Positions 41,654 through 49,810 of a DNA stretch of 64,000 nt are shown in pieces (positions within the stretch are counted from its first letter, which is position 1; every line of letters begins with the position of its first letter). Under the pieces are notes generated by a model. It did not search any database and was not told the origin of the DNA. It saw only the letters and a list, made by a program, of their open reading frames with translations. The translations under genes and the position numbers were made by a program. This DNA comes from Fodinicurvata halophila (GTDB lineage: Bacteria; Pseudomonadota; Alphaproteobacteria; Kiloniellales; DSM-21159), in contig NZ_JBHSCW010000008.1 of assembly GCF_042651425.1 (NCBI RefSeq), positions 1-64,000 on the forward strand, given 5' to 3'.

Positions 41654-42844
41654 TTAGAGAGCCAGCTTGCCCGGGAAGAAGTGCTCATAGGCCAGGGCAT
41701 AGTCGGGCGCATTCATCAGCTCGTAGTAGCTGACCCGCTCGACCCATTCACGCTGGCTGTCCATGATGCGCTTGTTGAGATCATCCTCCTCCGCAAGCCG
41801 CTCGATGAGGACATCCCAAGCCTCCAGCTGAGCCGCCAGGATTTCCTCGGACGTACGATGCACGCTGACATTGTATTCGTTCTCGATCTTCTGGAGATCA
41901 GCCGAATAGTTGTCCATGGCAGAGGCCGTATTGGACGTGGAGGCCGCTTCCACCGCGTGCTTGAGAATCGCCTGCAGGTCCGGATCGAGGTCCTCATAGA
42001 AGTCCTTGTTGAAGATGAACTCGAAGCTTTCCGAAGCCTGGTGATAGGACGACAGGTAGTAGTTCTTGGCCACGTCCGGTGCACCGAAGCGCAGGTCGGA
42101 CGAGGGGTTGTTGAACTCGAAGGCATCGATCACGCCGCGCTCCATGGCCGGCACGATCTCGCCGCCCGGCAGCTGGGCAACGGACATGCCCATCTCCTGC
42201 AACAGGTCGGCCGCCAGGCCCACGGTGCGGTACCTCAGTCCTTCGATGTCCTCGACGGTGCTGACCTCTTCCTTGAACCAGCCGAAGGGCTGGGCAAACA
42301 TCGGGAAGCCCATGTAGCCAATCACGTTCAGGCCCAGGATATCTTGGGTAAGCTCGCGATAGAACTCGTCACCGCCACCCTGATAGAACCAGGACAGCAT
42401 GGTGGTGGCCGAACCGCCGAACACAGGGCCGGTGCCGAAGAAGGACGCGGCCTTGTGCTTGCCGTACCAGTAGACCGGCACCGAGTGCGCACAGTCGATC
42501 ACGCCGTCATGCACGCCGTCCATGACCTGGAAGGCGCCAACGACCGCACCGGCCGGCAACAGGTCGACCTCGATGCGTCCATTGGACATGTCCTGAACGC
42601 GATTGACGAATTCCTGGGCAAAATCCATCCAGATGTCCGAGGAGGGCCAGGATGTCTGCATGCGCATGACGATCGGGCTCTGGGCGAGAACGGCCGGAGC
42701 CGCGAAACCGGACGCCGCTGCGACACCGCCGGCAAGCGCGCCCTTGCTCAGGAACGAGCGGCGCGAAACACTCTTGGATTCAGAGGTGGCGTCCGTCGAC
42801 GCAACATCCGTCTCCTCAGATACAGTATTGGTAATTTCTGTCAT
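41654..42844 (-). CDS. dctP: TRAP transporter substrate-binding protein, Tat-exported
   Basis: The 396-residue protein has an unusually long hydrophilic N-terminus before a twin-arginine signal (SRRSFLSKGALAGG, about residues 27-55, cleavage after VLA). The mature protein matches the TakP/alpha-keto-acid-type DctP branch (MQTSWPSSDIWMDFAQEF, GVIDAFEFNNPSSDLRFGAPDV, FEFIFNKDFYEDL). Family members bind keto acids, lactate or similar through a conserved Arg and metal. The amidase downstream suggests an amide or keto-amide. First gene of the operon; Tat export implies folding in the cytoplasm. Confidence 0.92.
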   Translation of the reverse strand: MTEITNTVSEETDVASTDATSESKSVSRRSFLSKGALAGGVAAASGFAAPAVLAQSPIVMRMQTSWPSSDIWMDFAQEFVNRVQDMSNGRIEVDLLPAGAVVGAFQVMDGVHDGVIDCAHSVPVYWYGKHKAASFFGTGPVFGGSATTMLSWFYQGGGDEFYRELTQDILGLNVIGYMGFPMFAQPFGWFKEEVSTVEDIEGLRYRTVGLAADLLQEMGMSVAQLPGGEIVPAMERGVIDAFEFNNPSSDLRFGAPDVAKNYYLSSYHQASESFEFIFNKDFYEDLDPDLQAILKHAVEAASTSNTASAMDNYSADLQKIENEYNVSVHRTSEEILAAQLEAWDVLIERLAEEDDLNKRIMDSQREWVERVSYYELMNAPDYALAYEHFFPGKLAL

Positions 42845-43087
42845 CGTTTACCTCCCGTAACATATTCTTTGAACTCATTCTTACCGTCCGCAATCTTCCG
42901 GACTGCTGGCCGAAGAGTAAATCATAAAGTTGTTTTCTTCGAAAGATGGATAAGACACATTCTCGCCATTCTTTCTCAACTCTGCCTGGCTAGTTCCCAA
43001 AATATCCATTTATAATCAATATTATATGTCCTGGTTTTTGATTTTTATAACGACAAATTTTCGACGTCCCAAGGGTCTGCCATCCCT

Positions 43088-44053
43088 TCAATTTACTATA
43101 TCCTCGGGCTTATGCCCGGCAAAGAACGCGTCCAGGTTGTCAAGCGCGCGGAAGCCCATGGCATCCCGCGTCTCCCGCGTAGCCGAGCCGATGTGCGGCA
43201 GCAGGAAGACGTTCTCCAGTGCTGCGATCTCCGGATTCCCGCCCGGTTCGTTCTTGAAGACGTCCAAACCGGCCGCAAACAGCTTGCCGGAAGTCAGCGC
43301 GGCAATCAGCGCCTTTTCGTCCACCAGGTTGCCGCGGGCGGTGTTCACCAGGATCGCGCCGTCCGGCAGCTTCGCCAATGTCTCGGCATTGACGATGTCG
43401 CGGGTGTCAGGCGTTGCCGGACAATGCAGCGACAGCACGTCCGAAACCGCCAGCAGGCTGTCCAGATCGGAATGGAACACCGCCCCCTTTTCCAGGTGAT
43501 CCGGCAGGCGCGCGCGATTGTGATAGTGCACCTCCATGCCGAATCCGCGTGCCCGCTCGGCCGCGACCTGTCCGACCCGCCCCATGCCGAGCACTCCGAA
43601 TCGCTTGCCCGTTACCTGGCTGCCGACCATGAAGGCCGGCGACCAGAAGTCCCACCTGCCCTGGCGAATCAGGCGGTCGCCCTCGGCCCCGCGCCGGGCC
43701 GCCCCCAGCATGCAGAGCATGGCGATCTCGGCCGTCGCATCCGAGAGCACGTCCGGCGTGTTTGTCACCAGGATGCCCCTCTCCTTCGCCGCCGTCAGGT
43801 CCACGTGGTCGACACCCACCGAGTGATTGGCGATCACCTTGAGGCGCTCCGGCAACTGCGCGATCACCTCGGCCGTGAAGTGCTCGGAATGGCAGGGCAG
43901 GACCGCATCCACCTCCTGACAGCGGGCGATCAGTTCGTCGCGCGAGAAGACCCTGTCGTCCATGTTCAGGATGGCCTCGTAGTCGCGCTGGGCGCGGGCA
44001 TGCACGGCATCGGTCAGGCGGCGGGTGATCAGGAGCACGGGTTTGTCGGACAT
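43088..44053 (-). CDS. D-2-hydroxyacid dehydrogenase (glycerate/glyoxylate reductase type)
   Basis: The 321-residue NAD(P)-dependent enzyme starts at the ATG at 44053. It shows NAD-binding FGVLGMGRVGQVAAERARGFGM, the substrate Arg in VNTARGNLVDE, a Glu near FKNEPGGNP, and the His-acid motif LPHIGSATRETR. It reduces hydroxypyruvate or glyoxylate, or works in reverse on D-glycerate. It is a separate gene on the minus strand, divergent from the helicase; linkage to the TRAP operon downstream (243-bp gap) is possible but unproven. The gap is AT-rich and probably holds the dctP promoter. Confidence 0.88.
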   Translation of the reverse strand: MSDKPVLLITRRLTDAVHARAQRDYEAILNMDDRVFSRDELIARCQEVDAVLPCHSEHFTAEVIAQLPERLKVIANHSVGVDHVDLTAAKERGILVTNTPDVLSDATAEIAMLCMLGAARRGAEGDRLIRQGRWDFWSPAFMVGSQVTGKRFGVLGMGRVGQVAAERARGFGMEVHYHNRARLPDHLEKGAVFHSDLDSLLAVSDVLSLHCPATPDTRDIVNAETLAKLPDGAILVNTARGNLVDEKALIAALTSGKLFAAGLDVFKNEPGGNPEIAALENVFLLPHIGSATRETRDAMGFRALDNLDAFFAGHKPEDIVN

Positions 44054-44181
44054 GAAGCCTCCCTTTGTTCTGTGCTTTCGTTGTCTTCGGGAATGTCCCT
44101 TCGCCGCGCAGCCTAAACCGGATTCGCGGCCTTGCCCAGACGAGGACGCCCAGGGGGCTTGACGAACGCCTGCCACACGCC

Positions 44182-46644
44182 ATGAAGAGAAGGATGGAAC
44201 CGCCGTTCGACAGCGCACCCAAGGCCGCCCCCCTGCCCCCAACCTTCGACGCGTGGTTCGCCGCGCGTGGCTGGCAGGCGCACGCGCACCAGCTGGAGAT
44301 GGTCGCAGCAGCACGCGCTGGGCAGTCGGCGCTGCTGATCGCACCCACCGGCGGCGGCAAGACCCTGGCCGGCTTCCTGCCCACGCTGATCGAGCTCGCC
44401 GAGGCACCCCACGCCGGCCTGCACACCCTCTATGTCTCGCCGCTCAAGGCCCTGGCTGTGGACATCGAGCGCAACCTGGACACTCCGATTCGCGAGCTGG
44501 AGCTCGGTCTCTCGGTGGAAACGCGCAGCGGCGACACGCCCCAGGGCAAGAAACTGCGCCAGCGCTCGCAACCGCCGCAGATCCTGCTGACCACGCCGGA
44601 GTCGCTCGCCCTGATGCTGAGCTACCCGGACGCGCCCGAGATCTTCGGCGGGCTGCGCTGCATCGTGCTGGACGAACTGCACGAGCTGGTGGCCAGCAAG
44701 CGCGGCGACCTGCTGTCCCTCGGCCTGGCGCGGCTTGGCAGCCTGGCCCCGCAGGCCCGGCGCGTCGGCCTGTCGGCCACGGTCCACGACCCCGACAGCC
44801 TGCGCGCCTGGATCTCGTCCGAGGCCGACCCGATGGATGCCAGGGTCCGGCAGGTGCGCGGCATGCCGGCCGAGAAGCCCGAGGTGGAAATCCTGACCAC
44901 CCGCGAACGGCTGCCCTGGTCCGGGCACATGGCCCTGCACGCCATGCCCGAGGTCTACGAGCGCATCCAGCAGGCCCACACCACGCTGGTCTTCGTCAAC
45001 ACCCGCGCCCAAGCCGAGCTGGCCTTCCAGGAACTCTGGCGGCTGAACGACAATGCCCTGCCCATCGCCATGCATCACGGCAGCCTGGCGGTGGAGCAGC
45101 GGCGCAAGGTTGAGGCCGCCATGGCCCGCGGCGACCTGCGCGCCGTAGTCGCCACCTCTTCGCTCGACCTGGGCATCGACTGGGCGTCGGTGGACCTGGT
45201 GATCCAGGTGGGGGCGCCCAAGGGTGCGGCACGCCTGCTGCAGCGCCTGGGCCGCGCCAACCATCGCCTGGACAAGCCCAGCCGTGCCCTGCTGGTTCCC
45301 GGCAACCGCTTCGAGGTGCTGGAGTGCCGCGCCGCCCTGGACGCCATCGAGGCCCAGACCCTGGACGGGGAGCCACCGCGCCGGGGCGGCCTGGACGTGC
45401 TCGCCCAGCACATCCTGGCCACCGCCTGCAGCGGGCCTTTCATTGCCGACCAGCTCTACGACGAAGTACGGCAGGCCGCACCCTACCGCGCGCTTGCCCG
45501 CAAGGAATTCGACGATGTTCTCGCCTTCGTCGCCCACGGCGGCTATGCCCTGCGCAGCTACGAGAAATACCGGCGACTCAAGACCGACAAGCAGGGCCGC
45601 TGGCGAGTCGCCTCGACCCAGCAGATCCGTCGCTATCGCCTGAACGCCGGGGTCATCGTCGACGCCCCGACCCTGAAGGTCACGCTGGGCCGTGGCCGCG
45701 TGCTGGGCGAGGTCGAGGAATACTTCGCCCAGGGCCTGCAGCCGGGCGACACCTTCGTCTTCGCCGGCCAGCTGCTGAAATTCGAACGCTTGCGCGAGAC
45801 CCGCATGGAGGTTTCCAGCGGTGGCAGCGGAGAACCCAAGGTGCCGGCCTACATGGGCGGGCGCCTGCCACTGTCCACCCACCTTGCCGAGCGGGTGCGC
45901 GGCCTGCTGGAAGCCCCGGACCGCTGGCAGGGCCTGCCCGAGGCGGTCTCGGACTGGCTGTCGCTGCAACGCCATCGCTCGCTGCTGCCGCCCGGCGACG
46001 GCCTGCTGGTGGAGAGCTTCCCGCGCGGCGGCAAGACCTTCACGGTCGCCTACTGCTTCGAGGGGCGCAACGCGCACCAGACTCTGGGCATGCTGCTGAC
46101 CCGGCGCATGGAGCGCGCCGGTCTGCAACCCCTGGGCTTCGTCGCCACCGACTACGTCATCGCCATCTGGAGCCTGCAGCCGGTGGAGGATGCCGCCGCG
46201 CTATTTGACCAGGACATGCTGGGCGACGACCTGGAGGAATGGATGGCCGAATCCTCCCTGCTGCGCCGCACCTTCCGCAACGTCGCCGTGATCGCCGGAC
46301 TGATCGACCGCCGCGCCCCGGGGCAGGAGAAGACGGGCCGGCAGGTCACCTTCAACTCGGACCTGATCTATGACGTGCTTCGCAAGTACGAGCCGGACCA
46401 TGTGCTGCTGCGCGCCACCCGCGCCGACGCGGCCAGCGGTTTGACCGACATCGGCCGGCTGTCGGCCATGCTGACCCGGGTCCAGGGCCGGATCGTCCAT
46501 CGCCGCCTGAAGCGCATCTCGCCGCTGGCCGTGCCGGTCCTGCTGGAAATCGGCCGCGAGCGCGTGTCCGGCAGCGCCGAGGACGCCCTGCTGGAGGAGG
46601 CCGCCGAGGAGATGATTACCGAAGCCGCATCTCAGCACGGCTGA
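44182..46644 (+). CDS. Ligase-associated DEXH-box helicase (Lhr-like)
   Basis: The 820-residue protein (start at 44182; 44194 is an alternative ATG preceded by AGAAGG) has Walker A APTGGGKT, DELHE in motif II, the SAT motif (LSATVHD), and a C-terminal helicase domain (FVNTRAQAELAF, QRLGRANHR). The Lhr-type winged-helix extension fills the rest. The family accompanies the ATP-dependent ligase, exonuclease and PdeM in damage-response clusters. Here the ligase and exonuclease are 16 kb away, while PdeM follows at 50 bases. Confidence 0.92.
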   Translation: MKRRMEPPFDSAPKAAPLPPTFDAWFAARGWQAHAHQLEMVAAARAGQSALLIAPTGGGKTLAGFLPTLIELAEAPHAGLHTLYVSPLKALAVDIERNLDTPIRELELGLSVETRSGDTPQGKKLRQRSQPPQILLTTPESLALMLSYPDAPEIFGGLRCIVLDELHELVASKRGDLLSLGLARLGSLAPQARRVGLSATVHDPDSLRAWISSEADPMDARVRQVRGMPAEKPEVEILTTRERLPWSGHMALHAMPEVYERIQQAHTTLVFVNTRAQAELAFQELWRLNDNALPIAMHHGSLAVEQRRKVEAAMARGDLRAVVATSSLDLGIDWASVDLVIQVGAPKGAARLLQRLGRANHRLDKPSRALLVPGNRFEVLECRAALDAIEAQTLDGEPPRRGGLDVLAQHILATACSGPFIADQLYDEVRQAAPYRALARKEFDDVLAFVAHGGYALRSYEKYRRLKTDKQGRWRVASTQQIRRYRLNAGVIVDAPTLKVTLGRGRVLGEVEEYFAQGLQPGDTFVFAGQLLKFERLRETRMEVSSGGSGEPKVPAYMGGRLPLSTHLAERVRGLLEAPDRWQGLPEAVSDWLSLQRHRSLLPPGDGLLVESFPRGGKTFTVAYCFEGRNAHQTLGMLLTRRMERAGLQPLGFVATDYVIAIWSLQPVEDAAALFDQDMLGDDLEEWMAESSLLRRTFRNVAVIAGLIDRRAPGQEKTGRQVTFNSDLIYDVLRKYEPDHVLLRATRADAASGLTDIGRLSAMLTRVQGRIVHRRLKRISPLAVPVLLEIGRERVSGSAEDALLEEAAEEMITEAASQHG

Positions 46645-46693
46645 ACTACGACAAGGCTGGTCGACTCCCCCTTTGCACGACTAGGATGCTCGC

Positions 46694-47419
46694 ATGCAGC
46701 AAGCCTTCGATTTCCCCGAAACTGCGGAGCCCGGAAGCTTCCGCTTCAACGGCGCCGCGTTGGTCAGCGACCCTTCGGGCGCACTCTGGTGGCCGGCCGA
46801 ACGTTGCCTGGTCGTGGCCGACCTGCATCTGGAAAAGGGCTCGTCCTTTGCCGCGCGCGGCCAGTTCCTGCCACCCTATGACAGTCGTGCGACCCTGGAG
46901 CGCCTGCAGGAGGTGATTGCCCGCCTGCAGCCGAAGCGCGTGATCTGCCTGGGCGATTCCTTCCATGACGCCGAAGCCGGCGGGCGCCTGAGCGATGCCG
47001 AGAAGGAGCGGCTCCGCGCCCTCACCTCCGGTCATGACTGGATCTGGATCACGGGCAACCATGACCCCGAACCACCGCGCGAGCTGGGCGGAGACGTCTT
47101 GAACGAAGTGGAGATGCACAGGCTGATCTTTCGCCACGAGGCCGAGGAAAGCCCGGAAGGGTACGGCGAAGTCTCGGGCCACTACCATCCCAAGGCCGCC
47201 GTGCGGGTCAAAGGCCGCCGCTTCTCCCGGCCCTGTTTCGCGTTCGACGAAGGCCGTTTGATCCTGCCGTCCTTCGGCGCCTACACGGGGGGCCTTGATG
47301 TTCTGGCTCCGGCCCTGCGCGAGTTGTTGGCGCCCGGCTTTCGCGTACGCCTCATCAGCGCCCGGAAAGTCTATGCCTTTTCCTCGGAGATGCTGGAGCC
47401 CTTCGGCGTCCCGGCCTGA
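46694..47419 (+). CDS. pdeM: Ligase-associated metallophosphoesterase
   Basis: The 241-residue calcineurin-like phosphoesterase has metal-binding motifs WWPAERCLVVADLHLEKG, CLGDSFHDAE, WITGNHDPEPP and SGHYHPKA, a complete dimetal set. It matches the ligase-associated endonuclease/phosphodiesterase PdeM, fourth member of the repair set. The last 49 bases overlap the end of the convergent cation transporter gene. Confidence 0.9.
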   Translation: MQQAFDFPETAEPGSFRFNGAALVSDPSGALWWPAERCLVVADLHLEKGSSFAARGQFLPPYDSRATLERLQEVIARLQPKRVICLGDSFHDAEAGGRLSDAEKERLRALTSGHDWIWITGNHDPEPPRELGGDVLNEVEMHRLIFRHEAEESPEGYGEVSGHYHPKAAVRVKGRRFSRPCFAFDEGRLILPSFGAYTGGLDVLAPALRELLAPGFRVRLISARKVYAFSSEMLEPFGVPA

Positions 47420-48039
47420 TCCCCGCTGTCCACACGGCGCCACTCGCCCAGCGCCTGGCGCAGGATCGAGACCGCCGAGGACAGGAAGATCGCCCCCATC
47501 AGGCCGCCGACGGCCAGGTCGGGCCAGGGCGTGCCACTGGCCCAAACGCCGCTGGCCGCCAGCAGGACCGCGCCGTTGCCGATGGCATCGTTGCGGCTGC
47601 ACAGCCAGACCGAGCGTACGTTGGCGTCGCCGTCCCGGAAACGGAACAGCAGCAGCGCGCAGAAGAGGTTCACCAGCAGGGCGACGATGCCCACGGTACC
47701 CATGGTCATGGCATCCGGCGTGCCCAGCACGAACACCCGATAGAGCGCGGCGCCCAGGATGAAGAGGCCCAGGGCCGCCAGGGTAAAGGCCTTGAACAGG
47801 GCCGCGCCGGCCCGCACGCGCAGCGCGCTGCCGAGCACCGCCAGGCTGATCGCGTAAGTGAAGGTATCCCCCAGGAAATCGCCGGCGTCGGCCAGCAGTG
47901 CCAAGGACCCTGCAGCGACACCCGCGACGAGCTCCACGGCGAACATCACGCCGTTCAGGCCCAGCACGGTCCAGAGGACGCGCCGGAAGGCCTTCGAATT
48001 GCCGTCAAATGCCGTTTCGTGGTGGCAGCAGCCCGCCAT
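47371..48039 (-). CDS. CDF-type cation transporter
   Basis: The 222-residue protein starts at the ATG at 48039 (MAGCCHHE, a potential metal-binding Cys/His head). It has about six membrane segments: LNGVMFAVELVAGVAAGSLALLADAGDFLGD carries the HxxxD-like metal site of the cation diffusion facilitator family, and CSRNDAIGNGAVLLAAS carries the second half-site. It lacks a long C-terminal cytoplasmic domain. It is divergent from a MerR regulator with a classical MerR promoter between them, so it probably exports zinc, cadmium, cobalt or lead. Confidence 0.85.
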   Translation of the reverse strand: MAGCCHHETAFDGNSKAFRRVLWTVLGLNGVMFAVELVAGVAAGSLALLADAGDFLGDTFTYAISLAVLGSALRVRAGAALFKAFTLAALGLFILGAALYRVFVLGTPDAMTMGTVGIVALLVNLFCALLLFRFRDGDANVRSVWLCSRNDAIGNGAVLLAASGVWASGTPWPDLAVGGLMGAIFLSSAVSILRQALGEWRRVDSGDQAGTPKGSSISEEKA

Positions 48040-48110
48040 GTCGCTCCGTCCTTTCTCGAGCGCTCCCCCGTGCAAGCGGGAGCGCATCTTGCATTCTGCG
48101 AACGACTCAC

Positions 48111-48141
48111 AAAATAGGAGCTACAGTCACTGTAGGTTCAA
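48111..48141 (-). promoter_or_regulatory. MerR-type promoter: palindrome in a 19-bp spacer
   Basis: Read on the minus strand: -35 TTGAAC (48136-48141), a 19-bp spacer containing CTACAGTGACTGTAG (48121-48135, a perfect 7+1+7 palindrome), then -10 TATTTT (48111-48116). The overlong spacer with an embedded dyad is the hallmark of MerR-family activation by DNA distortion. It fires toward the cation transporter gene. Confidence 0.9.
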
Positions 48142-48165
48142 GGGATTTTTTCGAGAGGACAGATC

Positions 48166-48624
48166 ATGGCCGATACACTTTCCATCGGCGACCTGGCGAG
48201 CGACAGCGGCGTCAAGGTCCAGACCATCCGCTATTACGAATCCATAGGCCTGATGCCGCCGGCCGGACGCACGGCCGGCAACCAGCGGCGCTACAGCCAG
48301 GCCCACAGGGAGCGCCTGCGCTTCCTGCGCCATGCCCGCGAACTGGGCTTCACCCTCGACCAGATCCGCAGCCTGCTGAGTCTCAGCGAACGTCCCGACA
48401 TGCCCTGCGAGGAAGCCGACAGCATCGCGCGCGAACATCTGGAAACCGTGGAACAGCGCCTGGAGCGCCTGAAGAGCCTGCAGACCGAGCTGCAGCGCAT
48501 GCTGCGCCAGTGCGCGGGCGGCAAGGTCGAGGACTGCCGCGTCATCGAGGTGCTCTCGGATCACACCCTCTGCGCCACCGAGCATGGGCACGCGCACAAT
48601 TCTGAGCCAACACCGTCAGAATGA
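48166..48624 (+). CDS. MerR-family metal-responsive regulator
   Basis: The 152-residue protein has an N-terminal MerR HTH (LSIGDLASDSGVKVQTIRYYESIGLMPPAGR), a dimerisation coiled coil (about 85-118) and a C-terminal Cys/His tail (C..CR..., DHTLCATEHGHAH). Cys at about 79, 115 and 123 match the ZntR/CadR/PbrR pattern. It would activate the divergent transporter in response to a divalent metal. The metal cannot be settled from sequence. Confidence 0.9.
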   Translation: MADTLSIGDLASDSGVKVQTIRYYESIGLMPPAGRTAGNQRRYSQAHRERLRFLRHARELGFTLDQIRSLLSLSERPDMPCEEADSIAREHLETVEQRLERLKSLQTELQRMLRQCAGGKVEDCRVIEVLSDHTLCATEHGHAHNSEPTPSE

Positions 48625-49143
48625 AGCAGAACCGAACAGGGCCTCTGTAACCTCGGAGATGGTACTGAATTCCCGGAATTCACTTCTCCGAAGGATGCGA
48701 ATATTCGTACGCATCGCTTTCTCGCCCCTGCTGTTCGCTTTCGCATGCTTCGCGATATGCTCCCCCAATGGGGGCAATGGCTGACCTGGTGATCCGCCAA
48801 ACCAGAGATACGGGCCGAGATCGAGCGTTTCAGGATCAACGGAAATCCATATAACGCAGCCACTTGGCTTTTTGGAAAGCGCGGTGTGTATATTCACCTG
48901 ACGGGTTTTTGCAGTGCGAGAACTGGCCTTTAGCTGCACATGACGCAACACGCCGTTGGCTTCGAGCACCAGGTCATAGCCAGCATCATCAACTTCGGCT
49001 CTTAGAACTTCGATGCCCTCGGCCTCCTGAAGCCAAAGACTACGAAGTAAATCGCCAACAAAAACATGTTCAACAATTTTCTCGCGCAGGCTGGAAGAAA
49101 GGAAATGAGATTCATCAGCCATACGCGCAGCCCCGTTGGGCAT
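48616..49143 (-). CDS. Hypothetical protein with nuclease-fold-like core
   Basis: The 175-residue soluble protein starts at 49143 or at the ATG at 49122 (MADESHFL). The segment EVDDAGYDLVLEANGVLRHVQLKASS has the spacing of a PD-(D/E)xK nuclease core (Asp, then Gln/Glu-x-Lys), reminiscent of restriction-endonuclease-like folds. No methylase or toxin partner is adjacent. Base composition is less GC-rich than its neighbours, suggesting transfer. It follows the fasciclin gene by 12 bases and overlaps the end of the convergent MerR gene by nine. Function unproven. Confidence 0.55.
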   Translation of the reverse strand: MPNGAARMADESHFLSSSLREKIVEHVFVGDLLRSLWLQEAEGIEVLRAEVDDAGYDLVLEANGVLRHVQLKASSRTAKTRQVNIHTALSKKPSGCVIWISVDPETLDLGPYLWFGGSPGQPLPPLGEHIAKHAKANSRGEKAMRTNIRILRRSEFREFSTISEVTEALFGSASF

Positions 49144-49155
49144 TGGTCTTGAAGC

Positions 49156-49632
49156 TTATTCTTCCTCTTCCCCGAGCACGCGATTCACGGGACGGATGAT
49201 GCCGTTGTCGGCGCTGACCTCGCCGTCGATCTCGGCGTCTTCGACACGCGGTTGATCACCGTTCTCGATATTCAGGCGCTTGCCTTCCATCGTCTTGATC
49301 TCCTGCCCGCCTTCGCTCAAATCCACTTCGCCCTTGATGATGTGCCGGGACAGCAGGGCGAAGGTCTCCTCCTTGTTCTTGGGATCCAGCAGGGCCTCGA
49401 CCCGCTCCGTGGGCAGTCGGCGGAATGCTTCGTCGGTGGGGGCCAGGACGGTGAAGGGCCCGTTGCTCTTGAGAACCACCACCAGCCCCACGGTCTGGGC
49501 CGCCGTGATGAATGTGCGGAAGCGGCCGTCGGTCAGGGCCGTATCGATAATGTCGGCCGCCCGGGCGTGAGCCGGCAGCAGGAGGGCGAGCGAGACGAAC
49601 GCGGCCAGGGAACTGCGGATCAGGAACTTCAT
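49156..49632 (-). CDS. Exported fasciclin-domain protein
   Basis: The 158-residue protein starts at the ATG at 49632 with a Sec signal peptide (cleavage after ARA, about residue 24). It carries a single FAS1 domain: FRTFITAAQTVGLVVVLKSNGPFTVLAPTDEAFRRLP, LLSRHIIKGEV and the terminal NGIIRPVNRVL. FAS1 domains mediate adhesion or extracellular interactions. It is divergent from the photolyase operon, and in several alphaproteobacteria such genes sit near stress-regulated operons (weak association). Confidence 0.88.
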   Translation of the reverse strand: MKFLIRSSLAAFVSLALLLPAHARAADIIDTALTDGRFRTFITAAQTVGLVVVLKSNGPFTVLAPTDEAFRRLPTERVEALLDPKNKEETFALLSRHIIKGEVDLSEGGQEIKTMEGKRLNIENGDQPRVEDAEIDGEVSADNGIIRPVNRVLGEEEE

Positions 49633-49810
49633 TGGGCATCCTTGCTCAAGGGGCGTGTGAAGGTTCGGAAATTGCCTAAAATGCGGCAGAATTATGAAAC
49701 AGGCCGGAGCATGAAACAACCCGGAGCCTCTGTTCGGCACACCGGCTGATCCACTGGTCAACGACCTCCGTACTCCTTCCAGACAGTCAGACTGACAAAA
49801 AAGTTCCCGC

